Origin: Epichloe hybrida
Taxonomy: Eukaryota; Ascomycota; Sordariomycetes; Hypocreales; Clavicipitaceae
Assembly: GCA_019022495.1 (NCBI GenBank)
Contig: JAFEKR010000033.1
Location: 496,001-560,000 of the forward strand
Direction of reading: 5' to 3'
DNA: 64,000 nt
Below the pieces are notes generated by a model. The model was not told where the DNA came from, did not search any database, and was given only the letters and a program-made list of their open reading frames with translations. Positions 35,901-47,343 of the stretch are shown piece by piece (position 1 is the stretch's first letter; each line of letters opens with the position of its first letter). The translations under genes were made by a program, and so were the position numbers.

Positions 35901-37413
35901 CTATTACCTAGCTAAGAGGCAAGTCTATAAGGCCCTTAGTGCCTAGAATAGCCCTAACACATTACTAATATATTAGCTACTACTGTAAACTAATATATAT
36001 ATATGAAGAGAAAAAGGTAAATAGCATAGCCCTTATAAGCTATTAGCTACTAATAGGGAGACCTATATAGTTAAGATGCCCTATAGCCTAGCTAAGTTTT
36101 ACTCTATAGTAGTAAAGCTATACTATAAGGACCTATGGTATATAGGGGCTAATAAGCAAAGCCTTTAGGATATTAGGGAGTATAACCTAGGCCTAGAGGT
36201 CCTTGCCTATAATATAGCCCCTTCCTATACTATAGCCCCTTCCTACGCTATAGCCCTCTCTAATACTATAGTCCTATTATAAGAAAGGGCTAAGGGGGCC
36301 TAGGGGAATAAGCTACCTATAAAGGGTAGTGGGGTAAAGGAAGAAGAGAAAGAGACACTAGTAAAGAGAAAGTAAGGGAGGCTAAGGAAAAACCTTATAG
36401 TTTAATTCTTTATTAATAAGGGTATAGAGAAGCCTATAGAGGCTATTAAGGCTAAAGGTAATTCTATAGGAAGCTATAGAGTTAAAGAACTTATAGTAAG
36501 CCTTAAGGTAGCTAAAGCTACCCCTATAGGAAGCTATAAAGCTAGTGGCCCTAGGGAAGTAAAAGTAAAGGTAACTAAGGCCTAGGTTTATAATCCTAAG
36601 GAGCTTATTAGACCTATAGAGCCCCTTATATTTATTAATAAAGACTAAGAGAAAGCATTAATTAAGAAAATTATAGCTAGAGAAGTCTAAGCATAGTATT
36701 CCTTATAGTAAAAGAAAAGGCTAACTAGAACCTTGCCCTTTAACTTTACTAAGAGGGAAAGATTATAACCCTAGGGAGCCCCTTTAAATAATCTAATTAA
36801 GCTAAGATTAACGTATTATAAGCTTATAATGTGTTTAGATTTATAATATTTAATCCGGCAAAGCATAGAGGCCACTAGATCTTTAATTCTTATATAGTCT
36901 AAGAGATTAAAGGTAAAGGCACTAAAACACTATATAAGAAATCGCGCCTTATTATGCAAGGGCATAATAACAAAGGAAAAGAGGCTATCTTAACCTAATT
37001 ACTAATAATATAGTGATTAAGCTAACGGATTATTATAGCCCTTACTCCGTTATTAAAGCAAAAGGGAATTTACCTTTAGCTATAAGATATTACGTAAGCT
37101 TATGTTTAATCCTAAATAACCCTAAATAGGCTAATTATTATGAAGTTACTAAAGTAAATTACACACCTCTTTCTAAAAGGCATGATAATAGAGGTTATTA
37201 AGCCTCTCTACGGGATCGCAGAGGCTAGAACCTACTGGTAGGCAACATATTTTCGCTACCATAGGGATAATCTTAACATAATAACCTTAACATACGATCC
37301 TTACCTGCTAATCACAGCCCTAAATGACGAAAACCTCTTTGGCATTATAGGGATGTAAACAAATAACACGCTAGGCCTTAGCGACAATAACTTCTTTAAG
37401 AAAGAAGAAAAAG
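33000..37413 (+). pseudogene. Copia-B gag-integrase-RT, truncated and RIP-decayed
   Basis: Plus strand, TAA/TAG read as Gln. Gag covers about 33000-34400, with a decayed zinc knuckle near 34335 (CFIYSKSSYQ in place of a CxxCxxxGC pattern). The protease region is near 34795 (GIILDIGALGQLTTS). The GAG-pre-integrase box is near 35190 (LHQRFSYP). Integrase at about 35540 reads IVYNASNNFALAKFRHYA, then AYNSIRKVKRYYRPL, as in a fungal copia family. The RT starts near 36840 (IFNSYIVQEIKGKGTKTLYK) and is well preserved from 37160 to 37413 (VIKPLYGIAEARTYW, YDPYLLITALNDENLFGIIG). The frame stops at KKEEKDI where the gypsy-D LTR begins. The rest of RT, RNase H and the 3' LTR are absent from the window. 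Confidence 0.75.
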
Positions 37414-37684
37414 ATATCAGGAGCGCAGAGGTCAAAGATAGGATGTTCATTAAAGCGGGTCTTCGGAGAACCTTTAGGCTATGCGAATAATAAAGAGGCT
37501 AGCCAGCTACAAGATAGCTACGTGCTTATAGAGCAAGGTACTTATTAAAGACTACGTATATTATTAGTGCTAGGTTAGAGATTAAAACCTTTATATACCT
37601 ACCCCTAGCTAGCATTTATCTAGCAGTAACTATAATAGTCTTAGCTATTACTTTGTTCTTAACCTTTTAGTATAAGCTATAATA
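37410..37684 (+). repeat. Gypsy-D 5' LTR
   Basis: Clear alignment to 49232-49506 from ATATCAGGAGCG onward. The left half is free of RIP and the right half decayed; the 3' LTR shows the opposite. Confidence 0.8.
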
Positions 37685-37899
37685 AATTAATCTCTCTTAA
37701 CCTTTTTAAGGATATAAACCATTAGCTAGATTATTATATAGCTAATACTCTAAAGATTTACTAGAAATATACTAGTACCTTATAATAATAAAGCTATAGA
37801 TAATTAGGAAGATAAGGAACCCTTATAATCTAGAACTATAGATAATAGGGTGTAATAAACACCACTTAATCCTAATTTAGGTAAAGGTATAGATAATAT

Positions 37900-40431
37900 A
37901 ACTAAAGAAAAAAGGGCGTTATAGTAATGCTATAAGGTTATATAATCTAAGCTACATTGCCTTTAGAGGAGATAAAAGGTCTTATAGATAGAGGTGTAAA
38001 TTAGAGAGCTTAAGGCAAATCTAGGATTAGCTAGACCTTAAACTAGACCTATAATTACCCCTTAATCTAGACCTATAATTACCTCTTAAATATTAGCTAT
38101 AATTTTACCTATAGTTTATAGTGATATAGTAGTAATTATATAGTAAGGTAGTCTTATTAAAACGCAGATAAAAATGCTTATATATAAAGGGGAAACATAT
38201 AAAAGCCTATAGAATTTCTTAGTAAACTTAGATATACTATTTAAATTAGACTACTATACCTTTAAGGATGATATAACTAAGGTAGCATATGTAGGTAGCT
38301 ACCTAGCTAGTAATGTAAAGTAATAGTAAATATATTATATAGCTATGGATAGGCATATAAATTATTTATTAATTACCTAGGTAGATTTCCTAGAATAGTT
38401 AAAAACTAGAATAATAGATATAAGTATAAGACACTTAGAAGTAATAAGGTTACTACTAAATCTTAGGTAAAAGAATAGCTAATTATTTTAATCCTTTATA
38501 TAAGCCTAGGATAAGGTAAAAGCTAAGTTACCTAAAGAAATCCCTATATATCTAAGAATTATAATTTTTCTAAATAGCTTAAATAACACTATAAGGAAGT
38601 AAATAATTAGTTAAGAGATCCTAATAACCTAGAGCTAACTATAAGGCTAGGGTAAGAAAGCGGAGGTTATAATAGGTTTAGGCTAAAATAATAAAAAAGG
38701 TTAGGACTCTAAAAGAAAGAGGTAACACTCTTATTCTATATTACCTATAGATAAGGCATAGTAATAAAGTAAAGACTAAGGGAAAAGATTATCCCTAGTA
38801 TACTATAAATATAGAAAGCCTAGGCACACTATACTAACTTATTAGGTATTAGATTATTTTACTTATAAAAGTACTAAATATATAACTAAGAAATATAGGG
38901 AAAGTAGTAATAAAGCTATGTCTCCTAATATAATACTAGTTTAATTAGCATAGACCTAGGAATATAATCTTACTATAGAATACCCTATAGATAATAGAAT
39001 AAGAATATAGGCATCTCTATAATAAGATAACTAGTGGTTAGCTATATAAGCGCTATTTAATATAGGCATATAGTCTTTAATAATTTATCTAAAATTATTA
39101 TTAAAAAAGGATTAGAAAAGTGTAATCTAATTAGATAGGATATTAGAGAGTGTAAGTAAAAAAGTGATTCTATATTAAGGAATTCTAAAAAAATTAGTTA
39201 AGATAAAAGATAGTATAGGATTTATAAAGGTTTACTAAGTTAGCTACTTTATTACTAATATAGATAAAGGGATAATTCTAGGTATAGACTAGATTAAAGA
39301 GTATTTACCTATAATTATATATTAGGAGTATAAATACTAGAGATATCTAGTAATAATAGAATATCTCTCCTTTACTTATAGTAAGTAGTAAGTATATAGA
39401 GAGAAAAAAATAGTAGTAGTTACTTTATTATTAGGAGTAATAAAGATTAGGCTAAGTATTCTAGAAAATAAAAATCAAAAAGGAAAAGGAAAAGGCTAAT
39501 TAAAGGACCTAGTAGCAATAGATATATAAATAAACAGTAAAGTAGCTATATAAATCCTTAAGTACGCTTATTTATAGCAAAAAAGCAAAGGTATTATAGT
39601 TATGCTAATTTTAGAAGACATAAGTAGCAAAGAAGCTACGTTAAATTAGGATAAGAGCACTAAGCGCCTTATACTAATAATCCTAGAAGAATATAGGGAG
39701 TTTATAGATATTTTTTCTAAAGAGTTAGTAAGTAAGCTTCCTAAACTAGGAGGTTGCACTTATATAATTAAATTAGAAGAAGGGAAAACACTACCTTAGG
39801 GGCTTATATATAATTTAGCTAAAAGGGAGCTAAAGGTTCTTAGAGAGTACCTTATAAGTATATAGCTTAAAGAGTAGATTAGAAGATTAGTTAGCCTAGC
39901 TAAAGCCCTAATTTTGTTTATTCTAAAGAAAGGAGGGAAATTAAGGCTTTATATAGATTATAGGGGCCTAAACAAGATTATAATTAAGAATAAGGCCCCT
40001 TTACCCCTTATCGCTGAAATTCTTAATTAATTAGTGAGCGTAGTTATTTTCACAGTCCTAGATTTAAAAGATACGTACTACTAGCTACGTATTTACTTAG
40101 GTAATAAGTGGAAAACAGTGTTCTATTATTAATATAGCCACTTTAAATATCTAGTAATGCTATTTAGACTAGTTAACACACTAGCGACTTTTTAGGAGTA
40201 TATTAATAATGCTCTTAAAGGACTTATTAATAAAACTTACATTATCTATCTAGATAATACGCTAATATATAGTAGTAAGGTTAAGGATTATATAGAGCAC
40301 GTTAAATAAGTTTTACGTAGGTTTAGAGAGGTAGGTCTTTTTATTAACCTTAAGAAGTGTTAATTTTTAGTTAAGGAAGTTAAATTTTTAGGCTTTAAGA
40401 TATTAGAGAAAGGTATTATAATAGACCTAGT
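37900..40431 (+). pseudogene. Gypsy-D gag, protease and RT (decayed, front part)
   Basis: Gag at about 38100-38700 (TYKSLQNFLVNLDILFKLDY, then WLAIQ-like tail). The protease Asp is changed (ALFNIGIQSLII near 39050, expected FDTGA/S). RT from about 39680: [28 protein letters not shown]-like core, and the YLDD box as Y-L-D-N at 40247-40258, then KKCQFLVKEVKFLGFKILEK. The frame is cut at D-L-V (40431) by the insertion and resumes at 44641. All stops are TAA/TAG at Gln-like positions. Confidence 0.8.
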
Positions 40432-40909
40432 TTGTCGGGGGAAAAACAACACCCCAAAACGACGGAAAAGACAGTCTCAATGACGAAGCTAATGATAACG
40501 ATAAAAACGATGATATTGACAATGCTGACGATACTGACGAATTCAACGATATCAAAGCCGGAACCTAGATAACGGGATCTAGGTCTGCGATATTTGCGAT
40601 CCATCGCGAGGATCCAAGCCAAAAGAGGTCTCTTTTTAATGTCAGGTCAAATTCATCTTATTAGGTTAAACACAATGCTAGGTTATCTTATCTATTAAAC
40701 AATCTAAGCCAAAGGCAACAAAGGGAGAGTTGATTTTCTATAAAAGGGGAGGGAATCTAGGGATTTTATCTAGCTAAATAGTCACATGACTAGGGATCCG
40801 ATTGATCCGGCGATGCTGATAGATCCAACGATGCTAAGGTCTAGAGGCCTATGGTCTTGTGAGAGAGGTCTTAAGAGAGGTCTTAAGAGGTCACAATTCT
40901 AGCCACATA
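40432..40909 (-). repeat. LTR of the tandem-repeat element, left copy
   Basis: Starts TTGTCGGGGGAAAAACAACA and ends TCTAGCCACATA. The copy at 44158 has the same length and differs by transitions only. The 68-codon minus frame inside it is not a gene. Confidence 0.9.
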
Positions 40910-40920
40910 ACACCTCCCTA

Positions 40921-40961
40921 ACTGTTTTCCCTTTTCTAGCCCCTAGGAAAGGGAAAACAGT
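40921..40961. repeat. 41-bp palindrome next to the polypurine tract
   Basis: ACTGTTTTCCCTTTTCTAG, loop CCC, then CTAGGAAAGGGAAAACAGT: 19-base arms with one G:T-type mismatch. It is conserved beside the lone LTR at 15163-15202. Confidence 0.85.
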
Positions 40962-41049
40962 AACCAAAAAAACAACAAAAGGGGAAGAAGTAGTACAATC
41001 ATAAGATAAAAAAAAAATTCGTGATTTTCAGGCCCTCCTACCCATCAAT

Positions 41050-43560
41050 CCATCAATCAAAAGGGTCATCTATCAAAGGGGTCATCAGAGGTCTTGTTAA
41101 CAGTCTGATTAATTAATTCGTAGTAGAAGACCTTTCTAACAGTCAGAGACCTCTTTAATCGTCAGAGGAATCGTTAGTCAGAGGGATCTTTAACAGTCAG
41201 GGGGGTCATCAGAGGTCTTGTTAACAGTCCGATTAATTAATCCGTAGCAGAAGACCTTTCTAATAGTTAGAGACCTCTTTAATCATCAGAGGAATCGTTA
41301 GTCAGAGGGATCTTTAACAGTCAGAGGGGTCGTCAGCGGGCGAAGACCTCGTTAGAAGACCTTCTATCGGTCAGATTCCCCTTCAAAAGTCAGAGGAATC
41401 GTCAGTTAGAGAGGTCTTTAAGGGTCAGAGGCCTTGTCAGACGGTTAGATCAATTAGTCTAACAACAGAAGCCCTTGTCAGCGGTCATAGACCTCGTCAG
41501 AAGACCTTCTGTACATTAGATTCCTTGTCAATCGTCAGAGGAATCGTTAGTTAGAGAGGTCTTCAACGGCCGGAGGCCTCGTCAGACAGTCGGATTAATT
41601 GGTCTAATAACGGAAGCTTTCGTCAGCGGTTGGAGACCTTATTAGAAGACCTTCTATCGGTTAGATTTCTCTTTAAAAGCCGGAGGAATCGTCGGTTAAA
41701 GAGGTCTTTAAGGGTCAGAGGTCTTGTTAGACAGTTAGATTAATTAGTCTGTGACAACAGAAGCCCTTGTCAGCGGTCAAAGACCTCTTTAGAAGACCTT
41801 CTATTAGTTAGATTTCTCTTCAAAAGTCAGAGGAATCGTCAGTTAAAGAGGTCTTTAACGGTCAGAGATCTCGTCAGACAGTCAGAGGGATTATTAGTGA
41901 TCAATCTAACCCAAGGTCAGAGGTTAAGTAACCGAGGGTCTAATTAATTAACTAATCAATCCATAACAGAGGGCCTTATTAGCGGTCAGAGACCTCGTCA
42001 GAAGACCTTCTATACATTAGATTCCTCGTCAATCGTCAGAGAAATCGTTAGTCAGAGAGATCTTTAACGGTCAGATGTCTCGTCAGACAGTCAGATTAAT
42101 TAGTCTAATAACAGAAGCTTTTGTCAATGGCAGAGGCCTCTTTAGAAGACCTTCTATACATCAGATTCCCCTTCAAAAGTCAGAGGAATCATTAGTTAGA
42201 GGGATCTTTAACAGTCGGAGGCTTTGTCAGACAGTCGGATTAATTAGTCTAATAACAGAAGCTTTTATTAACAGCAGAGGCCTCTTTAGAAGACCTTCTG
42301 TACATTAGATTCCTCATTAATTATCAGAGAAATCGTCAGTTAGAGAGGTCTTTAACGGTCAGAGGCCTCGTTAGACGGTTGGATTAATTGGTCTGACGAC
42401 GGAAGCTTTTATTAACGGTCGGAGACCTCGTTAGAAGACCTTCTATCGGTTAGATTCCTCTTCAAAAGTTAGAGGAATCATCTATTAGAGAGGTCTTCAA
42501 CGGCCAGAGGGGTTATTAGCGGGCGAAGACCTCATTAGAAGACCTTCTGTTAGTCAGATTCCTCATTAATTATTAGAGGAATCATTAGTCAGAGGGATCT
42601 TTAAGGGGTAGAGGCCTCATTAGATAGTTAGATTAATTAGTCTAACGACAGAAGCCCTTATTAGCATTAGAGGGATTATTAGTGATTAATCTAGCCTAAC
42701 AGTCAGAGCCAGAATAACCGTAGGTCTAATTGGTTTAATTAACTAGTCAATCGTCAGACAGAGGGTTCGTTAACGGCAGAGACCCCTTTAGAAGACCTTC
42801 TGTATATCAGATTCCCCTTCAAAAGTCAGAGGAATCGTCAGTCAGAGAGATCTTTAACGGTCAGAGGCCTCGTTAGACAGTCAGATTAATTAGTCTAATG
42901 ACAGAAGCTTTTGTTAATAGCAGAGGCCTCTTTAGAAGACCTTCTATACATTAGATTCCCCTTTAAAAGTCAGAGAAATCATCAGTCAGAGGGATCTTTA
43001 ACGGTCAGAGGTCTCATCAGACAGTTAGAGGGATTATTAGTGATTAATCTAGCCTAACAGTCAGAGCCAGAATAACCGTAAGTCTAATTAATTAACTAAT
43101 TAATCCATAACAGAGGGCCTTATTAGCGGTCAGAGACCTCGTTAGAAGACCTTCTATTAGTTAGATTCCTCTTCAAAAGTCAGAGGAATTGTCAGTTAAA
43201 GAGGTCTTTAACAGTCAGAGGTCTTGTTAGACAGTCAGAGGGATTCTTAGTAATCAATCTAGCCCAACGGTCAGAGGTTAAGTAACCGAGGGTCTAATTA
43301 ATTAACTAATCAATCCATAACTAAGGGCCTTATTAGCGGTCAGAGACCTCGTTAGAAGACCTTCTATACATCAGATTCCTCGTTAATCATTAGAGAAATC
43401 GTCAGTTAGAGAGGTCTTTAAGGGTCAGAGGCCTTGTCAGACAGTCAGAGACCTCTTCAGAAGACCTTCTAACAGTCAGATTCCTCATCAATTGTTAGAG
43501 GAATCATTAGTCAGAGGGATCTTCAAGGGTTAGAGGCCTCGTCAGACAGTCAGATTAATT
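41050..43560. repeat. Tandem array, unit about 145 bp
   Basis: Units contain GTCAGAGGAATCGTCAG, GTCTTTAACGGTCAGAGGCC, CAGATTAATTAGTCTAATAA and AGAAGACCTTCT in fixed order. Starts at 41391, 41536, 41681 and 41828 give the period; a longer variant of about 210 bp appears near 41900 and 43020. About 16 copies. The short frame at 42075-42308 is a by-product of the repeat. Confidence 0.85.
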
Positions 43561-44157
43561 AATCTAATAACGGACCTAGCTAACGAAGGTTAGGTCAAAG
43601 GTCTAATTATAAAAGACCCGATTTATTAAGGTTAAAGTTAAAGGTCTAGATGCTTACCTCCCTAACAGAAAGCTAAGCAAAACTAGGGTATTGAATTGGT
43701 TTAAGCTAGGGCAGGTTAGAAGGTCAAAAATCAGAAGAGAAGGTTAAATTTAGAAGGAAAGGTTAAAGCTAGAAACAAAGGTCAAAGCTAGAAGAGGTTA
43801 AAGCTAGAAAGGAAAGTCAAAAGGTCAGAAAAGGTTAAAAGGAAGGGTTTAACCTAGCTAACCTAGGCTAAGAGGGAAAAGGTCATAACAGTCGCGATCA
43901 TTTGATTTAACGAATCCGATGATTTTGATAATATCGGACAAGTCAGATAACCTTGATCAAATGATCGGAATGAAGGGATTCGATCTAGCTAACCTGGATC
44001 GAAGGGAAAAGAGGTAAGAAGCTGCTAACGATTATAATAATCATACGACGGAATAACCAAAGGGGGAAATAACAAGAGAGGCAATGTTAGGAGGGGATTA
44101 TTATTAAATTTAATGGCAGAAGGTCTAACAGGACCATTCCCCGTTTCTCCACTAGTT

Positions 44158-44635
44158 TTGTTAGGGGAAAAACAACACCCTAAAACGACGGAAAAGACAG
44201 TCTTAATAATAAAGCTAATGATAACGATAAAAACGATGATATTGACAATGCTAACGATACTAACGAATTTAACGATATCGAAGCTAGAACCTAGATAACG
44301 GGATCTAGGTCTGCGATATTTGCGATCTATCGCGAGAATCCAAGCCGAAAGAGGTCTCTTTTTAATGTCAGGTCAAATTCATCTTGTTAGGTTAAACACA
44401 ATGCTAGGTTATCTTATCTATTGAATAATCTAAGCCAAAGGCAACAAAGGGAGAGTTAATTTTCTATGAAAGGGGAGGGAATCTAGGGATTTTATCTAGC
44501 TAGATAGTCACATGACTAGGGATCCGATTAATCCGGCGATGCCAATAGATCCGACGATGCCGAGGTCTAGAGGCCTGTGATCTTGTGAGAGAGGTCTCGA
44601 GAGAGGTCTTGAGAGGTCACAATTCTAGCCACACA
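44158..44635 (-). repeat. LTR of the tandem-repeat element, right copy
   Basis: Begins TTGTTAGGGGAAAAACAACA and ends TCTAGCCACACA. It is followed by CTAGT and the resumed gypsy-D pol. Confidence 0.9.
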
Positions 44636-44640
44636 CTAGT

Positions 44641-47343
44641 AAGAGTTAAAGTAATTATAACCTAGCTAATACTATGTAGCGTTTTTAATATTTAGTTATT
44701 TCTTAGTTTTACTAGATTCTACCGCTATTTTATTAAATAGTATAGTAAAGTTATTATTCTATTAATAGATTACCTTAGAGGGAATTAACTAGTATATTTA
44801 AACTAGAACCCCGTGAGATAGTAGCGTTTAGAGAGCTTTAATAAAGATTTTAGGAAGCGCTAATTTTAGTGCATTTTAACCCACTTATGTATCTTAGAGT
44901 AAAGATAAATACATCTAGACATGCGATTAGGGCTATACTCATAATGTTAGTGCTAGGTTACTAGCACCTAGTTACGTTTATATTAAGAAAGATAACTAAT
45001 ACTAAATTATAATATTTAACACCTAATAGCGAATTATTAGCTATCTAAGAGGCTTTTTATATATAAAGACACTATCTCGCTTATTTAGCTTATATAATTA
45101 AAGTTATTATAGATTATTTAAACTATAAGTACCTTACTATAAAGCCTAAGCTTACTAGTAAGTAAGTAACTACGCTTAATAAGCTTTATCCTTTTAACTT
45201 TAAGATTATATATTATATAGGGAAATTAAATCTTACTAACTTACTTTTAAGAAGACTAGATTTTATAAGTAAGGTAAGGAAAGAGAAAGCAGTAACTATA
45301 TAACTTCTTACCTTTTTATCTAAATTTATAGATACTAAGAGATAGGAACACTATAGTAATATTATTAATGCCATAGGCTTTATAAAAACATTACTTAATG
45401 TAACTAATAGTTAGTTATAATAACGCTATAATAATACTGCTAATATCTAGGGTTTTAAAAAATCATAACTTAACTATATTCCTAAAGAACCTAATAATCT
45501 AGATAATCTTAGAAGAGTTATATTAGTAAGGTTATTTAATACTTTTTATACTTTAGTTAATAAGCAATAAGCTAGCTATAGTAATACTATTAGTACCTAG
45601 CATATGTATTATTTAGTGCTTAATTATTTTAATTTTCCTATTAGACTAGCTATTACTAATAGGGATAGACTAGCATAGGTTATTACTAGTAAGTAGCGAG
45701 GGTGCCCCTTAAAAACATTACTTATCTATATCCCTATAAGACTAGAAGCATCTATTAAACTAATTACTTATAAAGATATTATAGCTAGGATTTAATCTAT
45801 TTAGAGAATCTCTTCTAAGTTTAACTCTAACTTTTTAGAAAAGAGCTTAGAATTAAAACCCCTAATTTAAGTCTTATTATATAAAGAATAGTAAGGTAAT
45901 AACTTTACTATAGGTTAATTAAAGTTACTTAAAAGCAGCGATTTAGCTATGTCCTAGATATAGTTAATTAGACCCTTTAAGCTATTAATATTTAAGAATC
46001 GTGTTTTTATTCCTTTAGGTATAAGGAAAGAAATTTTATTACTAACTTATATTAACCTTACTACTAGGCACTAAGGAGTAAGCAAAACTCTTTATTAGAT
46101 TGCAAACTAATATTATTAGCTAATAATAAAGAAAGATATAAAGGTGTACGTTAGTACTTATATAAATTATTAGACTTTAAAACTAAGGCATCACAAACTA
46201 TATAGCAAGCTAGCTATATTACTAGTGCCTAATTACCCCTTTTAAGAATTATTAATGGATTTTATTACTAGACTTCCACTAGTAAAAGATTTAAATTAAA
46301 CCTATAATATAATTTTAGTTATTATTAACTATTTTATAAAATACAGTATTTACATCCCTATTTTAACGTAACTAACTAGCAATAGGCTAGTAACTATGTT
46401 CTTAGAATATATTTTTAGAGACTATAAAGCCCTAGAAGGTATTATAATAGACTAAGGTTTTACATTTACTAGTGGTTTCTAGATAACTTTTTATTATTTT
46501 CTTATAATAAAGCAATTACTTAGCACTGCTTTTTACCCCTAGATAAACAGTTAGATAAAACGTTTAAACTAGGTCTTAGAACATTATTTAAGGGCTTTTA
46601 CTTATGCTAAATAGACTAATTAGGTGGATAACCTATTAATAGCGTAATTTGCATATAATATAAGTAATCACTTAACATATAGCTACACACTAGCGGAGGC
46701 GTTGTAAGGTTATAATCCTAGAGGTTTATAGTAAGTAGTAGTAAATATCCCTTTAGTAAATAATTAAGCTAAAAGTAGGATTTTAGTACTAAGAGAGAAG
46801 CACACTATAATTAAGTAGCTTTTAAGTAACTTATAGACTTAGTATAAAAAATATTATAACTAGAAGAGAACTCTAAAAAGGTTTAAAGTTAGTAACTATA
46901 TTTTATTATTAATAAAAAATATTAACCTAAGACGCCCTAGTAAGAAGCTAGCTATAAAGTATCTAAGCCCCTATAAGATTAAAAAGGTAATTAGAAGTTA
47001 TAGATTAGTATATTAATTAAAATTACTACCTAGGACTTAATTATATAATATATTTAATATTACTAGTCTTAAACCTTTTAAAGGGGACCTAATAGATATA
47101 GAAGATATGCCCTTACTATAAGATACTATTAAAGATAATAAATAAGAGTTTAAAGTTAAGAGAATTATTTTACACTACTATAATAGAAGGCATTATAAAT
47201 ATCTAGTTAAATAAAAGGGCTATAATACTTTAGAGAATTCTTAGGTATTAAAAAGGGATTTTATTACTAGAGAAATTATTAATAACTATAAGTAATAGCT
47301 AAGTAATAAAGTTAATATAAGGTAGTTATATTTTATAACTTAA
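44641..47343 (+). pseudogene. Gypsy-D RNase H, integrase and chromodomain (decayed, rear part)
   Basis: RNase H follows the insertion (KILGSANFSAFQ, then DQGYTHNVSARLLAP-like text with frame changes, about 44820-45150). The integrase zinc region lies near 46060, and the core near 46250 (LLMDFITRLPLVKD), with the second Asp kept at about 46450 (IIIDQGFTFTSGFQ). The basic tail is KKLAIKYLSPYKIKKVI near 46950. A chromodomain at 47146-47280 (EFKVKRIILHYY, YKYLVKQKGY, NTLENSQVL) places the element among chromoviruses. The stop is TAA at 47341-47343. The frame in the chromodomain differs from that at 44642, so at least one indel lies between. Confidence 0.8.

Larger units (their letters stand above)
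40432..44635 (-). mobile_element. Non-autonomous LTR element built of tandem repeats
   Basis: Two 478-bp LTRs (40432-40909 and 44158-44635), flanked by the direct repeat CTAGT (40427-40431 and 44636-44640), surround 3.25 kb without coding capacity. The insertion lies in the gypsy-D pol frame and the frame resumes after it. The inside is mostly a 145-bp tandem repeat. Next to the left LTR a pyrimidine run (CACCTCCCTAACTG) reads as a polypurine tract on the minus strand, hence the minus orientation. RIP damage is light, so this is one of the youngest insertions. Confidence 0.85.

Noticed and set aside
40416..40622. 68-codon minus frame across the LTR border
   Set aside because: It spans the junction of gypsy-D and an LTR, so it cannot be a native gene.
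41050..43560. CRISPR array or coding repeat protein
   Set aside because: The repeats are long, direct and diverged with no constant short repeat and unique spacer pattern, and the setting is fungal. The short frames (for example 42075-42308) are by-products.
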